A DNA stretch of 64,000 nt, taken from JACDAN01 sp963721345 (GTDB lineage: Bacteria; Actinomycetota; Thermoleophilia; Gaiellales; Gaiellaceae). A model generated the notes under the pieces. It was given only the letters and a program-made list of their open reading frames with translations. It searched no databases and was not told the origin of the DNA. A program made the translations under genes and the position numbers. How positions within the stretch are numbered: position 1 is the first letter of the stretch; every line of letters begins with the position of its first letter. Below are positions 44,814-53,592 of this stretch, piece by piece. The stretch is from assembly GCA_963721345.1 (NCBI GenBank), contig CAVRIT010000001.1, positions 496,001 to 560,000 of the forward strand, in the 5' to 3' direction.

Positions 44814-45406
44814 CCGAACAAGACCTCGGCGAGGAACGCGCACGCGATCACGAGCAGCGCGACGCCGATCACACGACGAAGGGTCTCCTCGGCGAGCCTC
44901 CCGGTCAGCCGTGCGCCGAGCCACCCGCCCGGTAGCGCGCCCGCGACGCCAACCGCGAGGAGATCCCACTCGACGTTCCCGAGAAACGCATGGGTTGCGA
45001 ACGCGACGAGCCCGAGCGCAAAGCCGATCACGAGGTTCGTCCCGACCGCGCGGTGCGCCGTCAGACCGACGCCGCGCAGGAGGGCCGGCATCCGAAGCGT
45101 TCCCAGGATGACGCCTACCGCCCCCCCGAGCACGCCGATCCCGAAGCCGAACAACACGGCTGGTCCGAGCTTCGGCTCGGTCGCCTCCCGCCCGCGAATC
45201 GGCCGGAAGAGCAGGTCGAGCCCGTTCCACGCAAGGATGGCCGCGATCGCAGCAAGCAGCAGACGAGTGGGCAGTTCATCTGTGAGCAGCGCCCCGAGAA
45301 CCGCGCCGGCGATCGAGGGCGGCGTCATCCACGCGACTACGCGCCCGTCGACTCGACCTTCACGGGTGTGGCGATAGCCGCCGGAGGCCGCCGACGCCGC
45401 GCTGAG
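44810..45406 (-). pseudogene. TauE/SafE-type permease remnant lacking its 5' part
   Basis: The readable protein (ATG 45328, 172 residues) is the C-terminal two-thirds of a TauE/SafE anion-exporter-like protein, including the second Gly-rich half-motif (LFGFGIGVLGGAVGVILG). Homology continues in frame for 26 codons upstream of the ATG (GGYRHTREGRVDGRVVAW, matching the loop before helix 4) until it meets the TAG that is also the stop codon of the adenosyltransferase gene. The first half-motif is missing and no start exists in the upstream part. The 5' end was therefore lost, probably by deletion joining it to the adenosyltransferase gene. A functional half-protein from ATG 45328 cannot be excluded. 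Confidence 0.65.
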
Positions 45407-45979
45407 CTAACGCGAGCTGCCAGGCTTCCAGAGGACTTCGGTGCCCGGGTTCGCGGCACGGGCGAGGATGAAGAGCAGGTCGGAGAGTCGGTTGAGGTAG
45501 ACGGCGACGAGCGGGTTCAACTCCACCCGGCCCGCCGCGTCGAGGACGTCCCGCTCGGCGCGCCGGCAGACGGCCCGCGCGACGTGCAGGCGCGCCGCCC
45601 CGTCGCTCCCGCCCGGCAGGACGAAACTCTTGAGCTCGGGCAGATCTGCGTTGAACCGGTCGCAGTTGGCCTCGAGCGCATCGATCTGGCCCTGCGAGAC
45701 GCGCAGCCGGTCCTCAATCCCGAACGGAACGCTGATGTCGGCGCCGACGTCGAAGAGCTCGTTCTGGACGCGGTCGAGCACGTCCCGCATCTCGGCCGGG
45801 AGCTCGGCCGCCAGCGCCAGGCCGATCAGCGAATTCAGCTCGTCGACCGTGCCGAACGCCGCGATTCGACAATCGAGCTTCGGCACGCGGCTCCCGTCGC
45901 CGAGACTCGTCTCGCCGCGATCGCCGCCGCGCGTGTAGATCCGCGTCAGTCGCACCGGTTCATCGCTCTTGCGAGCCAT
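45407..45979 (-). CDS. pduO: Cob(I)alamin adenosyltransferase, PduO/MMAB type
   Basis: Transfers the adenosyl group of ATP to cob(I)alamin, making coenzyme B12. The 190-residue protein starts with the ATP-binding RIYTRGGDRGETSLGDGSRVPK, then AFGTVDELNSLIG, and has the ENRLRVSQ-like and RRAERDVL motifs. It would supply the AdoCbl needed by the mutase at 33048-35975. ATG 45979; divergent from a receiver gene across 54 bases. Confidence 0.95.
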   Translation of the reverse strand: MARKSDEPVRLTRIYTRGGDRGETSLGDGSRVPKLDCRIAAFGTVDELNSLIGLALAAELPAEMRDVLDRVQNELFDVGADISVPFGIEDRLRVSQGQIDALEANCDRFNADLPELKSFVLPGGSDGAARLHVARAVCRRAERDVLDAAGRVELNPLVAVYLNRLSDLLFILARAANPGTEVLWKPGSSR

Positions 45980-46033
45980 GCGGCCAAGCTTAAGTAGGGC
46001 GGCAGCCGGGCGAACGGATACCATGGTTGCCGT

Positions 46034-46396
46034 TTGGCAACATCTGGTCAACGTACCGTTCTCGTCGCGGAGGACGACGACGGCATTCGCGCGCTGCTCG
46101 CCGCCATCTTGACCGACGCCGGCTATCGCGTGCTGGAGGCGGCGGACGGTGTCCGCACGGTCCGTCTGGTTGCGGAGGAGGATGTCGACGCGGTGCTCCT
46201 CGACGTGCGCCTCGGCGCCGACGACGGGATCTCCCTCGCTCACCAGCTTCGGCTCGACTGGCCGGGGCTCCGCGTCGCGCTGGTCAGCGGGGATAGCTCG
46301 ACGGCAGAGGCGAGACGCAACGGCGTGACCGACTTCCTCGCCAAACCGTTCGCGCCCGGCGATGTGGTCGCTGCGGTCGAGCGTCTTCTGGGTTAG
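46034..46396 (+). CDS. Single-domain response regulator
   Basis: A 120-residue receiver domain with acidic residues EDDD (13-16), phospho-acceptor D57 (LLDVRLG) and Lys in AKPFAPGD. No output domain and no adjacent kinase. The start appears to be TTG 46034; the only ATG nearby (46023) is in another frame. The stop overlaps the convergent acyl-CoA dehydrogenase gene. Confidence 0.87.
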   Translation: MATSGQRTVLVAEDDDGIRALLAAILTDAGYRVLEAADGVRTVRLVAEEDVDAVLLDVRLGADDGISLAHQLRLDWPGLRVALVSGDSSTAEARRNGVTDFLAKPFAPGDVVAAVERLLG

Positions 46397-47556
46397 CCCG
46401 CCGCGAGCTCGCGCTGCTTCAGCCCGAGGATGGAGCGCGCGATCACGAGACGCTGGATCTCGCTCGTGCCCTCGTAGATCTCGGTGATCTTCGCGTCGCG
46501 GTAGTAGCGCTCGACCGGGAACTCCTTCGTGTAGCCGTAGCCGCCGAGGATCTGGATCGCCTCGGCTGTCTGGCGGCGGGCCATCTCCGACGCGAAGAGC
46601 TTCGCCTTGGCGCCCTCCTCGGTGTGCGGGCGGCCCTCTTGCTTCAGCCAGGCGGCCCGGTAGACGAGCAGCCGGGCGGCGTCGATCTCGGTGGCCATGT
46701 CGGCCAGCTTCCACTGGATCGCCTGGAAGTCGGCGATCCGCTTCCCGAACTGGCGCCGCTCGAGCGCATACTCGCGCGCGACGTCGTAGGCCGCCTGCGC
46801 GATGCCGAGCGCCTGCGCCGCGATCCCGATCCGGCCGCCGTCGAGCGTGGCCATCGCCACGCTGAAGCCCTTGCCCTCCTCGTGCAGCAGCCGGTCGCGC
46901 CCCGCCTCGACGCCGTCGAGGACGAGGTCGACGGTGGACGACGAGTTCAGCCCGAGCTTCTCCTCCTCGCGCGTCACCTGCACCGACCCGCCGTCGAGGA
47001 TGAAGGCGGAGACACCTTTCGCGCCCGGCGTGTCGGGATCGGTGCGCGCGAAGAGGAGCACGGTGCCCCCGAAGCCGCCGTTCGTGATCCACTGCTTCGA
47101 GCCCGAGATCCGCCAGCCGTCCCCGTCCGGTTTCGCGGCGGTACGGAGCGATCCGGCGTCGGATCCCGCCTCGGGCTCGGTAAGCGCGAACGCACCGACC
47201 TGTTCGCCGCGCGCGAGCGGCGGGACGAACCGCGAGCGCTGCTCGTCGCTGCCGAAGGTGAGGATCGGGAGCGTCACGGCGCTCGTGTGCACCGCGACGG
47301 TCACCCCCACTCCGGCGTCAGCGCGGGAGAGCTCCTCGAGGACGAGGATGTACGACAGGAAGTCCGCGCCGGCGCCGCCGTACTCCTCCGGGATGCAGAC
47401 GCCCATGAAACCTACCTCGGCGAGCTTGCCGATCAGCTCGCGCGGGAAGCCATGCGCACGATCCCAGTCGGAGGCGTGCGGCTCGATCTCGGCCTGGCCG
47501 AACTCGCGCGCGAGAGACTGGATCTCCCGCTGGTCGCCTGTCAGCTCGAAGTCCAC
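46393..47556 (-). CDS. Acyl-CoA dehydrogenase
   Basis: FAD enzyme catalysing the first step of beta-oxidation, 387 residues. Contains the FAD/substrate motif AFALTEPEAGSDAGSLRT, WITNGG, and the C-terminal YEGTSEIQRLVIARSILG in which the Glu is the catalytic base. It resembles short-chain/branched dehydrogenases; chain specificity is not readable. Electrons would go to the ETF encoded at 29333-31216. GTG 47556 overlaps the 3-hydroxyacyl-CoA dehydrogenase stop by one base. Confidence 0.94.
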   Translation of the reverse strand: MDFELTGDQREIQSLAREFGQAEIEPHASDWDRAHGFPRELIGKLAEVGFMGVCIPEEYGGAGADFLSYILVLEELSRADAGVGVTVAVHTSAVTLPILTFGSDEQRSRFVPPLARGEQVGAFALTEPEAGSDAGSLRTAAKPDGDGWRISGSKQWITNGGFGGTVLLFARTDPDTPGAKGVSAFILDGGSVQVTREEEKLGLNSSSTVDLVLDGVEAGRDRLLHEEGKGFSVAMATLDGGRIGIAAQALGIAQAAYDVAREYALERRQFGKRIADFQAIQWKLADMATEIDAARLLVYRAAWLKQEGRPHTEEGAKAKLFASEMARRQTAEAIQILGGYGYTKEFPVERYYRDAKITEIYEGTSEIQRLVIARSILGLKQRELAAG

Positions 47557-48389
47557 TACGAGTAACTGTAGAAGCCCTCGCCCGACTTCCGGCCGAGGCG
47601 CCCCGCCGCCACGTGCTCGCGTAGGAGCGGGCAGGGCGCGTAGCGCTCGTCCTCGAAGCCGCGCTCCAGCACCTCCATGATCGCGACGCAGGTGTCCAGG
47701 CCGATCAGGTCCGCGAGCGCCAGCGGCCCCATCGGATGTGCGAAGCCGAGCTTGGCGATGGTGTCGATCGCCTCGGGCTCGGCAACGCCTTCGTGCAACG
47801 CCCAGACCGCCTCGTTGATGAAGGGCATCAGGATTCGGTTCGAGACGAACCCGGGAGAGTCGTTCGCGAGGGCGGGCACCTTGCCGAGCTCCTCGGCGAA
47901 CGCAATCACCGCCTCGACGGTCTCGTCCGACGTATCCCGGCCCCGCACCACCTCCACGAGCTTCAGCACCGGGACGGGGTTGAAGAAGTGCATGCCGATC
48001 ACCCGGTCGGGCCGCACGGTGTCCGCTGCGAGCGAGGTGATCGGGATGGACGAGGTGTTCGAGGCGAGGACGGCGTCCGGCGGCAGGATCTCGTCGGCGC
48101 GGAAGAAGAGCTTCTCCTTCACGGTCTGATCCTCGACGACGGCTTCGATCATGAGATCCGCGGCGACCAGTTCGTCGGCAGGCGCGATCCGCGAGAGGAC
48201 GTCGTCCGGATCGGGCCCTCCCTTCTCCGCGAGCTTCGTCGCGCTCTTGCGGATCGTCTCGAGCGCCTTGTCGACTGCCCCGGGCGCCGCGTCGTGCAGC
48301 GACACGCGGCAGCCCGCCGCCGCAGCGACCTGCGCGATGCCGCCGCCCATCTGACCGGCGCCGACGACGAGGACGTGCTCGAACCTCAC
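47556..48389 (-). CDS. 3-hydroxybutyryl-CoA dehydrogenase
   Basis: NAD(P)-dependent dehydrogenase of 277 residues. Rossmann motif VVGAGQMGGGIAQVAAAAG; catalytic His in GMHFFNPVPVLKLVEVV, followed by SPGFVSNRI and KLGFAHPMGPLALADLIG. The real start is GTG 48389; longer open frame upstream is not protein-like. With the acyl-CoA dehydrogenase it forms a two-gene operon, and thiolase lies 1.2 kb away. Confidence 0.94.
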   Translation of the reverse strand: MRFEHVLVVGAGQMGGGIAQVAAAAGCRVSLHDAAPGAVDKALETIRKSATKLAEKGGPDPDDVLSRIAPADELVAADLMIEAVVEDQTVKEKLFFRADEILPPDAVLASNTSSIPITSLAADTVRPDRVIGMHFFNPVPVLKLVEVVRGRDTSDETVEAVIAFAEELGKVPALANDSPGFVSNRILMPFINEAVWALHEGVAEPEAIDTIAKLGFAHPMGPLALADLIGLDTCVAIMEVLERGFEDERYAPCPLLREHVAAGRLGRKSGEGFYSYS

Positions 48390-48415
48390 GGCCGTGGAGG
48401 CTAACGTCACGGCTG

Positions 48416-49162
48416 ATGACGGACCTCTGGTTCGACGTCTCCGGCGACGGCGCGTCCGTGGTGCTCCTCCATCACGGCGTCGTCGACTCACGGATCTGGG
48501 ATCCGGTCGTGCCCCTGCTCGCAGAGCGTCACCGAGTCGTCCGCTACGACCAGCGCGGCTTCGGCCGGTCGCCGCTTCCGGACGGGCCGTACTCGGGCGT
48601 CGCGGATCTCCTCGCGGTGTTGGACGCAGCCGACCTCGAGCGCGCGGCGCTCGTCGGCTGCTCGCTCGGCGGCGCCGTCGCGCTCACCGCGGCGATCGAG
48701 GCTCCGGAGCGCGTGTCGTCGCTCGTCCTCGTCGGAGCGCCGCTTCCCGGAACGCCCCTCGGAGCCCAGTGGACGGCGGAGCAGGTCGCGCGGTGGGAGG
48801 CGGCCGACGAGGCCGGCGACTACCCGGCGATGGGCGCGCTCGACCTGGAGATGTGGGCGCCGATGGGCGCCGACGAAGAGCTACGGGCGATGTTTGCCGA
48901 GAACGCCGAGGGCTCGAACCTGGAGCACGACACGACGGACGAGCCTGCTGTTGGGCGGCTCGACCGCATCACCGCCCCGACCCTCGTCGTGGTCGGCGCC
49001 CGAGACGTTCCGTCGATCAACGCCACCGGCGAGCGGTTGGCGCGTGAGATTCCGGGTGCGCGTCACGCCGTAATCGACGAGGCCGACCACATGGTTCCCT
49101 GGCGGGCGCCGGATGAGCTGGCTGAGCTCGTGCTCGCTCACTTGGACGACTCGTCGTCGTAG
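48416..49162 (+). CDS. Alpha/beta hydrolase
   Basis: A 248-residue hydrolase. Nucleophile S83 in GCSLGG, oxyanion HHG motif (residues 19-21), an Asp near GARDVPS and His in EADHMVPW. It resembles the broad group of esterases, haloperoxidase-like and beta-ketoadipate lactonase-like proteins; substrate unknown. Divergent from the dehydrogenase gene (26 bases between starts). Its 3' end overlaps the next minus-strand gene by 25 bases. Confidence 0.87.
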   Translation: MTDLWFDVSGDGASVVLLHHGVVDSRIWDPVVPLLAERHRVVRYDQRGFGRSPLPDGPYSGVADLLAVLDAADLERAALVGCSLGGAVALTAAIEAPERVSSLVLVGAPLPGTPLGAQWTAEQVARWEAADEAGDYPAMGALDLEMWAPMGADEELRAMFAENAEGSNLEHDTTDEPAVGRLDRITAPTLVVVGARDVPSINATGERLAREIPGARHAVIDEADHMVPWRAPDELAELVLAHLDDSSS

Positions 49163-49437
49163 CGGTAGGGATCGATACCGACGGGAATTCCCCGTGCGCC
49201 GATCGGGATGAGCAAGACGGCGGCCACGGCGAGCACGAGCACGGTCAGGCTGCTCATCGAGCCACGCTTCTTCGGCCGCGATTGCCGGCCTCCCTCGTCC
49301 GGGACCCGGCACTCCTGGAACATCTGCTGGGCGATCCCTGCCGGCGGGTCTTCGCAGCGGTAGGCGATCGCCGGGGCTGGTGCGCCGAGCGAGAGCAGCA
49401 GCGTCGCAAGGCATGCGGCGGCGCCGACTCTCGCCAT
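49138..49437 (-). CDS. Small exported or membrane protein, unknown
   Basis: A 99-residue protein with a signal peptide (MARVGAAACLATLLLSLGAPAPAIAY) and a second hydrophobic stretch near the end (LTVLVLAVAAVLLIPIGARG), with a basic segment (SRPKKRG) in between. Two Cys lie in the external part (RCEDPPAG, ECRVP). ATG 49437; longer upstream frame is not convincing. The tail overlaps the hydrolase gene. No family recognised. Confidence 0.6.
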   Translation of the reverse strand: MARVGAAACLATLLLSLGAPAPAIAYRCEDPPAGIAQQMFQECRVPDEGGRQSRPKKRGSMSSLTVLVLAVAAVLLIPIGARGIPVGIDPYRYDDESSK

Positions 49438-49506
49438 TCGACTCCCCCGTCCTGCCCCCCGGCGCGGCCGTCCGCGCTGGGGTATCCACCTCATCTCATC
49501 TCCTCA

Positions 49507-49563
49507 GACGGCATTTTGCGCCGTCCGGTTTGCCTTCCGGCGAAAGATCACCCTTCCGGGTGA
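49507..49563 (-). terminator. Cluster of short hairpins after the thiolase gene
   Basis: The 142-base gap between the thiolase stop and the small protein start contains GACGGC/GCCGTC (49507-49525), a CCGG pair, and TCACCC-TTCC-GGGTGA (49548-49563). On the minus strand the last lies 17 bases after the thiolase stop and is followed by TCTTTC, resembling a weak intrinsic terminator. Nothing else is evident in the gap. Confidence 0.5.
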
Positions 49564-49579
49564 CAGGGCTTAACGGGAA

Positions 49580-50731
49580 CTACACCTCGAGCAGGAGCGC
49601 GTCGCCCTGGCCGCCGCCGGAGCAGATCGCAGCCAGCCCGAGCCCGCCGCCGTTGCGCTTGAGCTCGTAGATCATCGTCCCGAGGATCCGCGCGCCCGAG
49701 GCGCCGATCGGGTGCCCGAGCGCCACCGCGCCGCCGTTCACGTTCACCTTCTCCGGGTCTGCGCCGAGCATCTCCGTCGAGTTGAGGACGACCGAGGAGA
49801 ACGCCTCGTTCAGCTCGACCCGCTCCACGTCGTCGATCTTCTTGCCTGCCTTCTCGAGCGCGATCTGGCCGGACTTCGCCGGCGTCCGCGCGAGGTAGGC
49901 GAAGTCGTCCGCGACGTAGCCCTGCGAGACGATCGTCGCGAGCGGCTCCAGTCCGCGCTTCCGCGCGAACTCCTCACTCGTGACGACGAGCGCCCCGGCG
50001 CCGTCGTTCACGCCGGGCGCGTTCCCCGCGGTCGTCGTTCCTTCGGGATCGAAGACCGGCTTCAACGCGGCGAGCTTCTCGATCGACGTGTCGCGCCGCG
50101 GCCCTTCATCGGTGTCGAAGTCGCCGACCGGGGCGATCTCCTCCTTGAAGCGTCCCTCGTCGATCGCGTCGACCGCGCGCTGATGGGAGCGAAGCGCCCA
50201 CTCGTCCTGTGCCTCCCGGGAGATCCCGAGCTCACGCGAGACAAACGACGCCTGCTCGACCATGTGGCGCTTGTCGAAGGTCGAGGTGAGGCCGTCGTGC
50301 GTCATCAGGTCGATCAGCGTCCCGTCGCCGAGCCGGTAGCCGAAGCGCGCCTTCTTGAGGATGTACGGCGCGTTCGACATCGACTCCATCCCGCCGGCGA
50401 CGATCACGTCGTGGTCGCCGGCACGGATCATCGTGTCGGCGATCTGGACGGCGCGGATCGACGACGCGCAGACCTTGTTGATCGTGTCCGCGGGAACCTC
50501 GATCGGGAGCCCCGCGCCGATCGACGCCTGTCGCGCCGGGGCCTGGCCGGCGCCGCCCTGGAGCACCTGACCCATGATCACGTACTCGACCTCGTCGTTC
50601 TCGAGCCCCACGCGGTCGAGCGCGTTGCGGATCACGAGCGACCCGAGCTCGGTCGCCTCGTAGCCGGCGAGCCCGCCCCCGAGCCTCCCGAAGGGCGTCC
50701 GAACAGCGCTGACGATGACGGATCGACTCAC
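49580..50731 (-). CDS. Acetyl-CoA acetyltransferase (thiolase)
   Basis: Last step of beta-oxidation or acetoacetyl-CoA synthesis, 383 residues. Nucleophile C88 in NKVCASSIRAV; the GHPIGASGARI loop with its catalytic His and the second cysteine in AAICSGGGQGDALLLEV are present. Its neighbours in function, the acyl-CoA and hydroxyacyl-CoA dehydrogenases, lie at 46393-48389. The start is 23 bases from the divergent phosphatase gene. Confidence 0.95.
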   Translation of the reverse strand: MSRSVIVSAVRTPFGRLGGGLAGYEATELGSLVIRNALDRVGLENDEVEYVIMGQVLQGGAGQAPARQASIGAGLPIEVPADTINKVCASSIRAVQIADTMIRAGDHDVIVAGGMESMSNAPYILKKARFGYRLGDGTLIDLMTHDGLTSTFDKRHMVEQASFVSRELGISREAQDEWALRSHQRAVDAIDEGRFKEEIAPVGDFDTDEGPRRDTSIEKLAALKPVFDPEGTTTAGNAPGVNDGAGALVVTSEEFARKRGLEPLATIVSQGYVADDFAYLARTPAKSGQIALEKAGKKIDDVERVELNEAFSSVVLNSTEMLGADPEKVNVNGGAVALGHPIGASGARILGTMIYELKRNGGGLGLAAICSGGGQGDALLLEV

Positions 50732-50754
50732 GAGTTCAGCGTAACAATGCGGCG

Positions 50755-51435
50755 TTGCCTGCCAGGACGTTCGCCCGGTACGTCAGCGCGCTCGGCGTGG
50801 AGCTCGTCGCCGGCCTCGCGATCCTCACCGCCAGCGCGTGGATCTTCGGGGCGCTCGCCGAGGACGTCGTCGAGGGCGACACGCGAGTGGACACACGGGT
50901 GGCGAACTGGCTGCACGACCGCGCCACGCCGGCGCTGACCGAGCTCTTCGAAGCCGTCACGTTCCTCGGCAACGTCCCGGTGCTCTTCACCGTCGCCGGG
51001 ATCGCGGCGCTGGTGCTCTGGCGAATGGGTGAGCGCATCGAGCTCCAGCTCCTGCTGCTCGCCGTGATCGGCGCCGAGATCCTGACCGTGGGGCTCAAGC
51101 TCGGCTTCCGGCGCGAACGGCCCTTCTTCTCCGACCCGCTCGCCACCGAGAGCACGTATTCGTTCCCCAGCGGCCACTCGTCGGTGTCCCTGGCCGTCTA
51201 CGGGACGCTCGGCTTCATCGCCGCGCGCCACCTCCCAAACGTCGCGACCCGGCTTGCCGTGCTGGCCGCCGCCGCCGTGCTCGTGCTCCTGATCGGCTTC
51301 AGCCGCCTCTACCTCGGAGTCCATTTCCTCACCGACGTCGTCGCCGGCTTCAGCCTCGGGCTCGCCTGGGTGACCCTCTGCGTGCTGCTCCTCCACCTTC
51401 GCGTCCGGCTGCGAAGGCGTCAGACCTCCCGGTAA
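50755..51435 (+). CDS. PAP2-family membrane phosphatase
   Basis: A 226-residue integral membrane phosphatase. The three signature motifs are KLGFRRERPF, PSGHSSVSL and SRLYLGVHFLTDVVAG, with the two catalytic His in the latter two. Six hydrophobic segments. Typical substrates are undecaprenyl pyrophosphate, phosphatidate or other lipid phosphates. TTG 50755 appears to be the start; an ATG at 50747 is out of frame. The 3' end overlaps the convergent DUF1206 gene by 16 bases. Confidence 0.88.
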   Translation: MPARTFARYVSALGVELVAGLAILTASAWIFGALAEDVVEGDTRVDTRVANWLHDRATPALTELFEAVTFLGNVPVLFTVAGIAALVLWRMGERIELQLLLLAVIGAEILTVGLKLGFRRERPFFSDPLATESTYSFPSGHSSVSLAVYGTLGFIAARHLPNVATRLAVLAAAAVLVLLIGFSRLYLGVHFLTDVVAGFSLGLAWVTLCVLLLHLRVRLRRRQTSR

Positions 51436-52250
51436 CGCGCCTCCGCGAAGCAGTAGATCGCGTACGCGATCAGTCCGGAGGCGACGAGGCCGAGCAGCGT
51501 GTCGCCGTAGTCGCGCTGGAGGATCTGCGCCAGCGCTCCGTCGAGGCCGACCGCCTCCTTCGGGTCGTACTGCCAGGCGGCGCGCACGAGAAAGAACCCG
51601 ATCAGGCCGAACACGAGCCCTCGGGCGAGGTGTCCGACGACGCCCAGAAACGTGAACACCTTCTCCTCGACCTCGCTCATCTTCCGCGTCTTCAGGTTCT
51701 TGCGGAAGCTCCGGGTCACGGCCCGCCAGACGTTGAAGATGCCGGCGCCGAGGATCCCGAGCCCGACGCCCGCGACGATCAGCCGTCCGCCGGGCAGCTC
51801 GAGCACCCAGGCCGTCGCGCGGTCCTCCTCGCGGGAACCGCCGCTCTCGTTGGCGCCGTACAGCGCCGCAACCGCGATCCAGAGCAGACCGAGGTACCAC
51901 GCGGCGCGGGCGAAGTAGCCGGCGCGCTTGTACCACGGCTCCTTCTTCCCTCCCTCCAGCGGGCGACCCAGGACTCCCTCCGCGAAGCGCCACGCGGCGT
52001 AGCCCCCGAGACCCACGGCGAGAGCGATAATCAGGAGCTTCCCGAGCCAATGATCAGCCACCGTCGAGAGCGCCCCACCCCGGTCGCGGAGACGCTCGCC
52101 GCCGCCGACGGCGACGTGCGCCGCGATCAGGCCGACGAACAGGTACAGCGCGCCCTTCGAGACGAGACCCCAGCGCGCCGCGCCGCGCCCCCACGGGCTG
52201 CGCGCGAGGTTCTTCGCCTGCTGTTTCGCTTCTCCCACGGGCGGCGACAA
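51420..52250 (-). CDS. DUF1206 membrane protein
   Basis: A 276-residue protein of six membrane helices arranged as three repeats of a helical pair: GLVSKGALYLFVGLIAAHVA, GYFARAAWYLGLLWIAVAAL and GVVGHLARGLVFGLIGFFLV, each with the G-x-x-A/K-x-x-x-Y-x-x-x-G pattern of DUF1206. Function of the family is not known. Its ATG is 8 bases from the divergent sigma-factor gene. Confidence 0.87.
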   Translation of the reverse strand: MSPPVGEAKQQAKNLARSPWGRGAARWGLVSKGALYLFVGLIAAHVAVGGGERLRDRGGALSTVADHWLGKLLIIALAVGLGGYAAWRFAEGVLGRPLEGGKKEPWYKRAGYFARAAWYLGLLWIAVAALYGANESGGSREEDRATAWVLELPGGRLIVAGVGLGILGAGIFNVWRAVTRSFRKNLKTRKMSEVEEKVFTFLGVVGHLARGLVFGLIGFFLVRAAWQYDPKEAVGLDGALAQILQRDYGDTLLGLVASGLIAYAIYCFAEARYREV

Positions 52251-52258
52251 TACGGGAG

Positions 52259-53299
52259 ATGACCAACGACCAGATCAACGCGCTGATCGAGGCCGGCGAG
52301 CACGAGGGGTGCGTCGACCTCTCGGAGCTCGCCCGGGTGACCGAGGCAGCCGAGCTCGACGACGACGAGCTCGAGCGCCTGCACGAGGAGCTGAAGTCAC
52401 GAGGGATCGACGTCACAGACGACTGCGGCCGAAGCGACGCGCCCGAGACGACCTACGTCAACGGCAACCTCGCCGAGTCCACCACCGACGCCCTCCAGCT
52501 CTTCCTCAACGAGATGGGCAGATACAAGCTGCTCACCGCCGAGGAAGAGGTCGAGCTCGCGAAGCGGATCGAGCGAGGCGACAAGGAGGCGAAGGACCTG
52601 ATGATCAACTCGAACCTCCGCCTCGTCGTCTCGATCGCGAAGCGCTACCAGGGTCACGGCCTCTCGCTGCTGGACCTGATCCAGGAGGGAATCATCGGGC
52701 TGATCCGCGCCGTCGAGAAGTTCGACTGGCGCAAGGGGTTCAAGTTCTCCACCTACGCGACGTGGTGGATTCGCCAGGCCGTGCAGCGAGGCGTCGCGAA
52801 CAAGGCGCGCGACATCCGGATCCCGGTGCACATCGTCGAACGCGAGCGCAAGATCGCGCGCGCCGAGCGCGAGCTCACGGCGAAGCTCGGCCGGGATCCC
52901 GACGAAGAGGAGGTCGCGAAGGCCGCCAAGCTGACGCTGAAGAAGCTCCGAGAGGTGCGCCAGGCAGCGCGGGCGGTGACGAGCCTCGACAAGCCGGTGG
53001 GCAGCGAGGGAAATACGTCCTTCGGCGAGCTCGTCGCCGGTACCGACCCGAGCCCGGAAGAGGAGCTGCACGTCAGCCTCGAGGAGGACGTGCTCCGGCG
53101 CGCGGTCGCTTCGCTGCCGGACCGGGAACAGGAGATCGTCAAGCTCCGGTACGGCCTGAACGGCGACAGCGACCCGAAGTCGCTCGAGGAGATCGGCCGG
53201 CAGCTCGGGCTGACGCGGGAGCGCGTCCGGCAGCTCGAGGCGCTGGCGCTCAAACGGCTCGCAGTGAGTCGCGAGATCGAAGCCCTACGAGCCGCATAG
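52259..53299 (+). CDS. RNA polymerase sigma-70 factor, primary type
   Basis: A 346-residue sigma factor. It has a region 1.1-like N-terminus (ALIEAGEHEGCVDLSEL, up to residue 60), region 1.2 (DALQLFLNEMGRYKLLTAEEEVELAKRIE), region 2 with YATWWIRQAVQRGVANKARDIRIPVH, region 3, and region 4 (EEIGRQLGLTRERVRQLEALALKRL). Region 1.1 plus full regions 2-4 indicates a group 1 factor (RpoD/SigA) or a close group 2 relative. Whether it is the sole primary factor cannot be told from one window. The stop is joined to the next open frame as ATAG. Confidence 0.9.
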   Translation: MTNDQINALIEAGEHEGCVDLSELARVTEAAELDDDELERLHEELKSRGIDVTDDCGRSDAPETTYVNGNLAESTTDALQLFLNEMGRYKLLTAEEEVELAKRIERGDKEAKDLMINSNLRLVVSIAKRYQGHGLSLLDLIQEGIIGLIRAVEKFDWRKGFKFSTYATWWIRQAVQRGVANKARDIRIPVHIVERERKIARAERELTAKLGRDPDEEEVAKAAKLTLKKLREVRQAARAVTSLDKPVGSEGNTSFGELVAGTDPSPEEELHVSLEEDVLRRAVASLPDREQEIVKLRYGLNGDSDPKSLEEIGRQLGLTRERVRQLEALALKRLAVSREIEALRAA

Positions 53300-53592
53300 T
53301 TTTCGTCGACGCGGAGAACGTCAGGCGGTCGGTCTGGCCGAACATCCCGCGCGACGAGCTCGAGCGGCTGGTTGCCGACTGGGCCGAGCGCGAGGGCGTC
53401 GTCGCAGAGGTCGTGTGGGAGGGCAAGGAGACGGCAGATGACCGGATCGCGCGTGAGTCCGCCGAGCTCGAGGAGCCTTACTGGCTTGTCACGTCGGACC
53501 GCGGTCTGCGCGAACGGGCCGGCGGCCGTGCCGAGCGGCTGATCGGCGGAGGCTCGTTCGCCCGCGCGCTAACGCATCCGGGCGGCGATTGA
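53296..53592 (+). CDS. NYN-domain (PIN-like) nuclease-like protein, start codon unclear
   Basis: A 98-residue reading frame with VFVDAENVRRSVWP, the metal-binding Asp start of NYN/YacP-type PIN-like RNases, and a later TSDRGLRERA with a second Asp. It begins at or just after the sigma-factor stop; upstream in frame there is no ATG, GTG or TTG. The ATA at 53296 overlaps the TAG stop in the way ATGA overlaps do elsewhere in the window, so either AUA or another unusual codon starts it. Small single-domain size; role unknown, possibly RNA processing. Confidence 0.6.
   Translation: MVFVDAENVRRSVWPNIPRDELERLVADWAEREGVVAEVVWEGKETADDRIARESAELEEPYWLVTSDRGLRERAGGRAERLIGGGSFARALTHPGGD

Noticed and set aside
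45407..47092. One 561-residue protein covering the adenosyltransferase and upstream sequence
   Set aside because: Upstream of ATG 45979 the frame is a shadow of the acyl-CoA dehydrogenase and the receiver gene.
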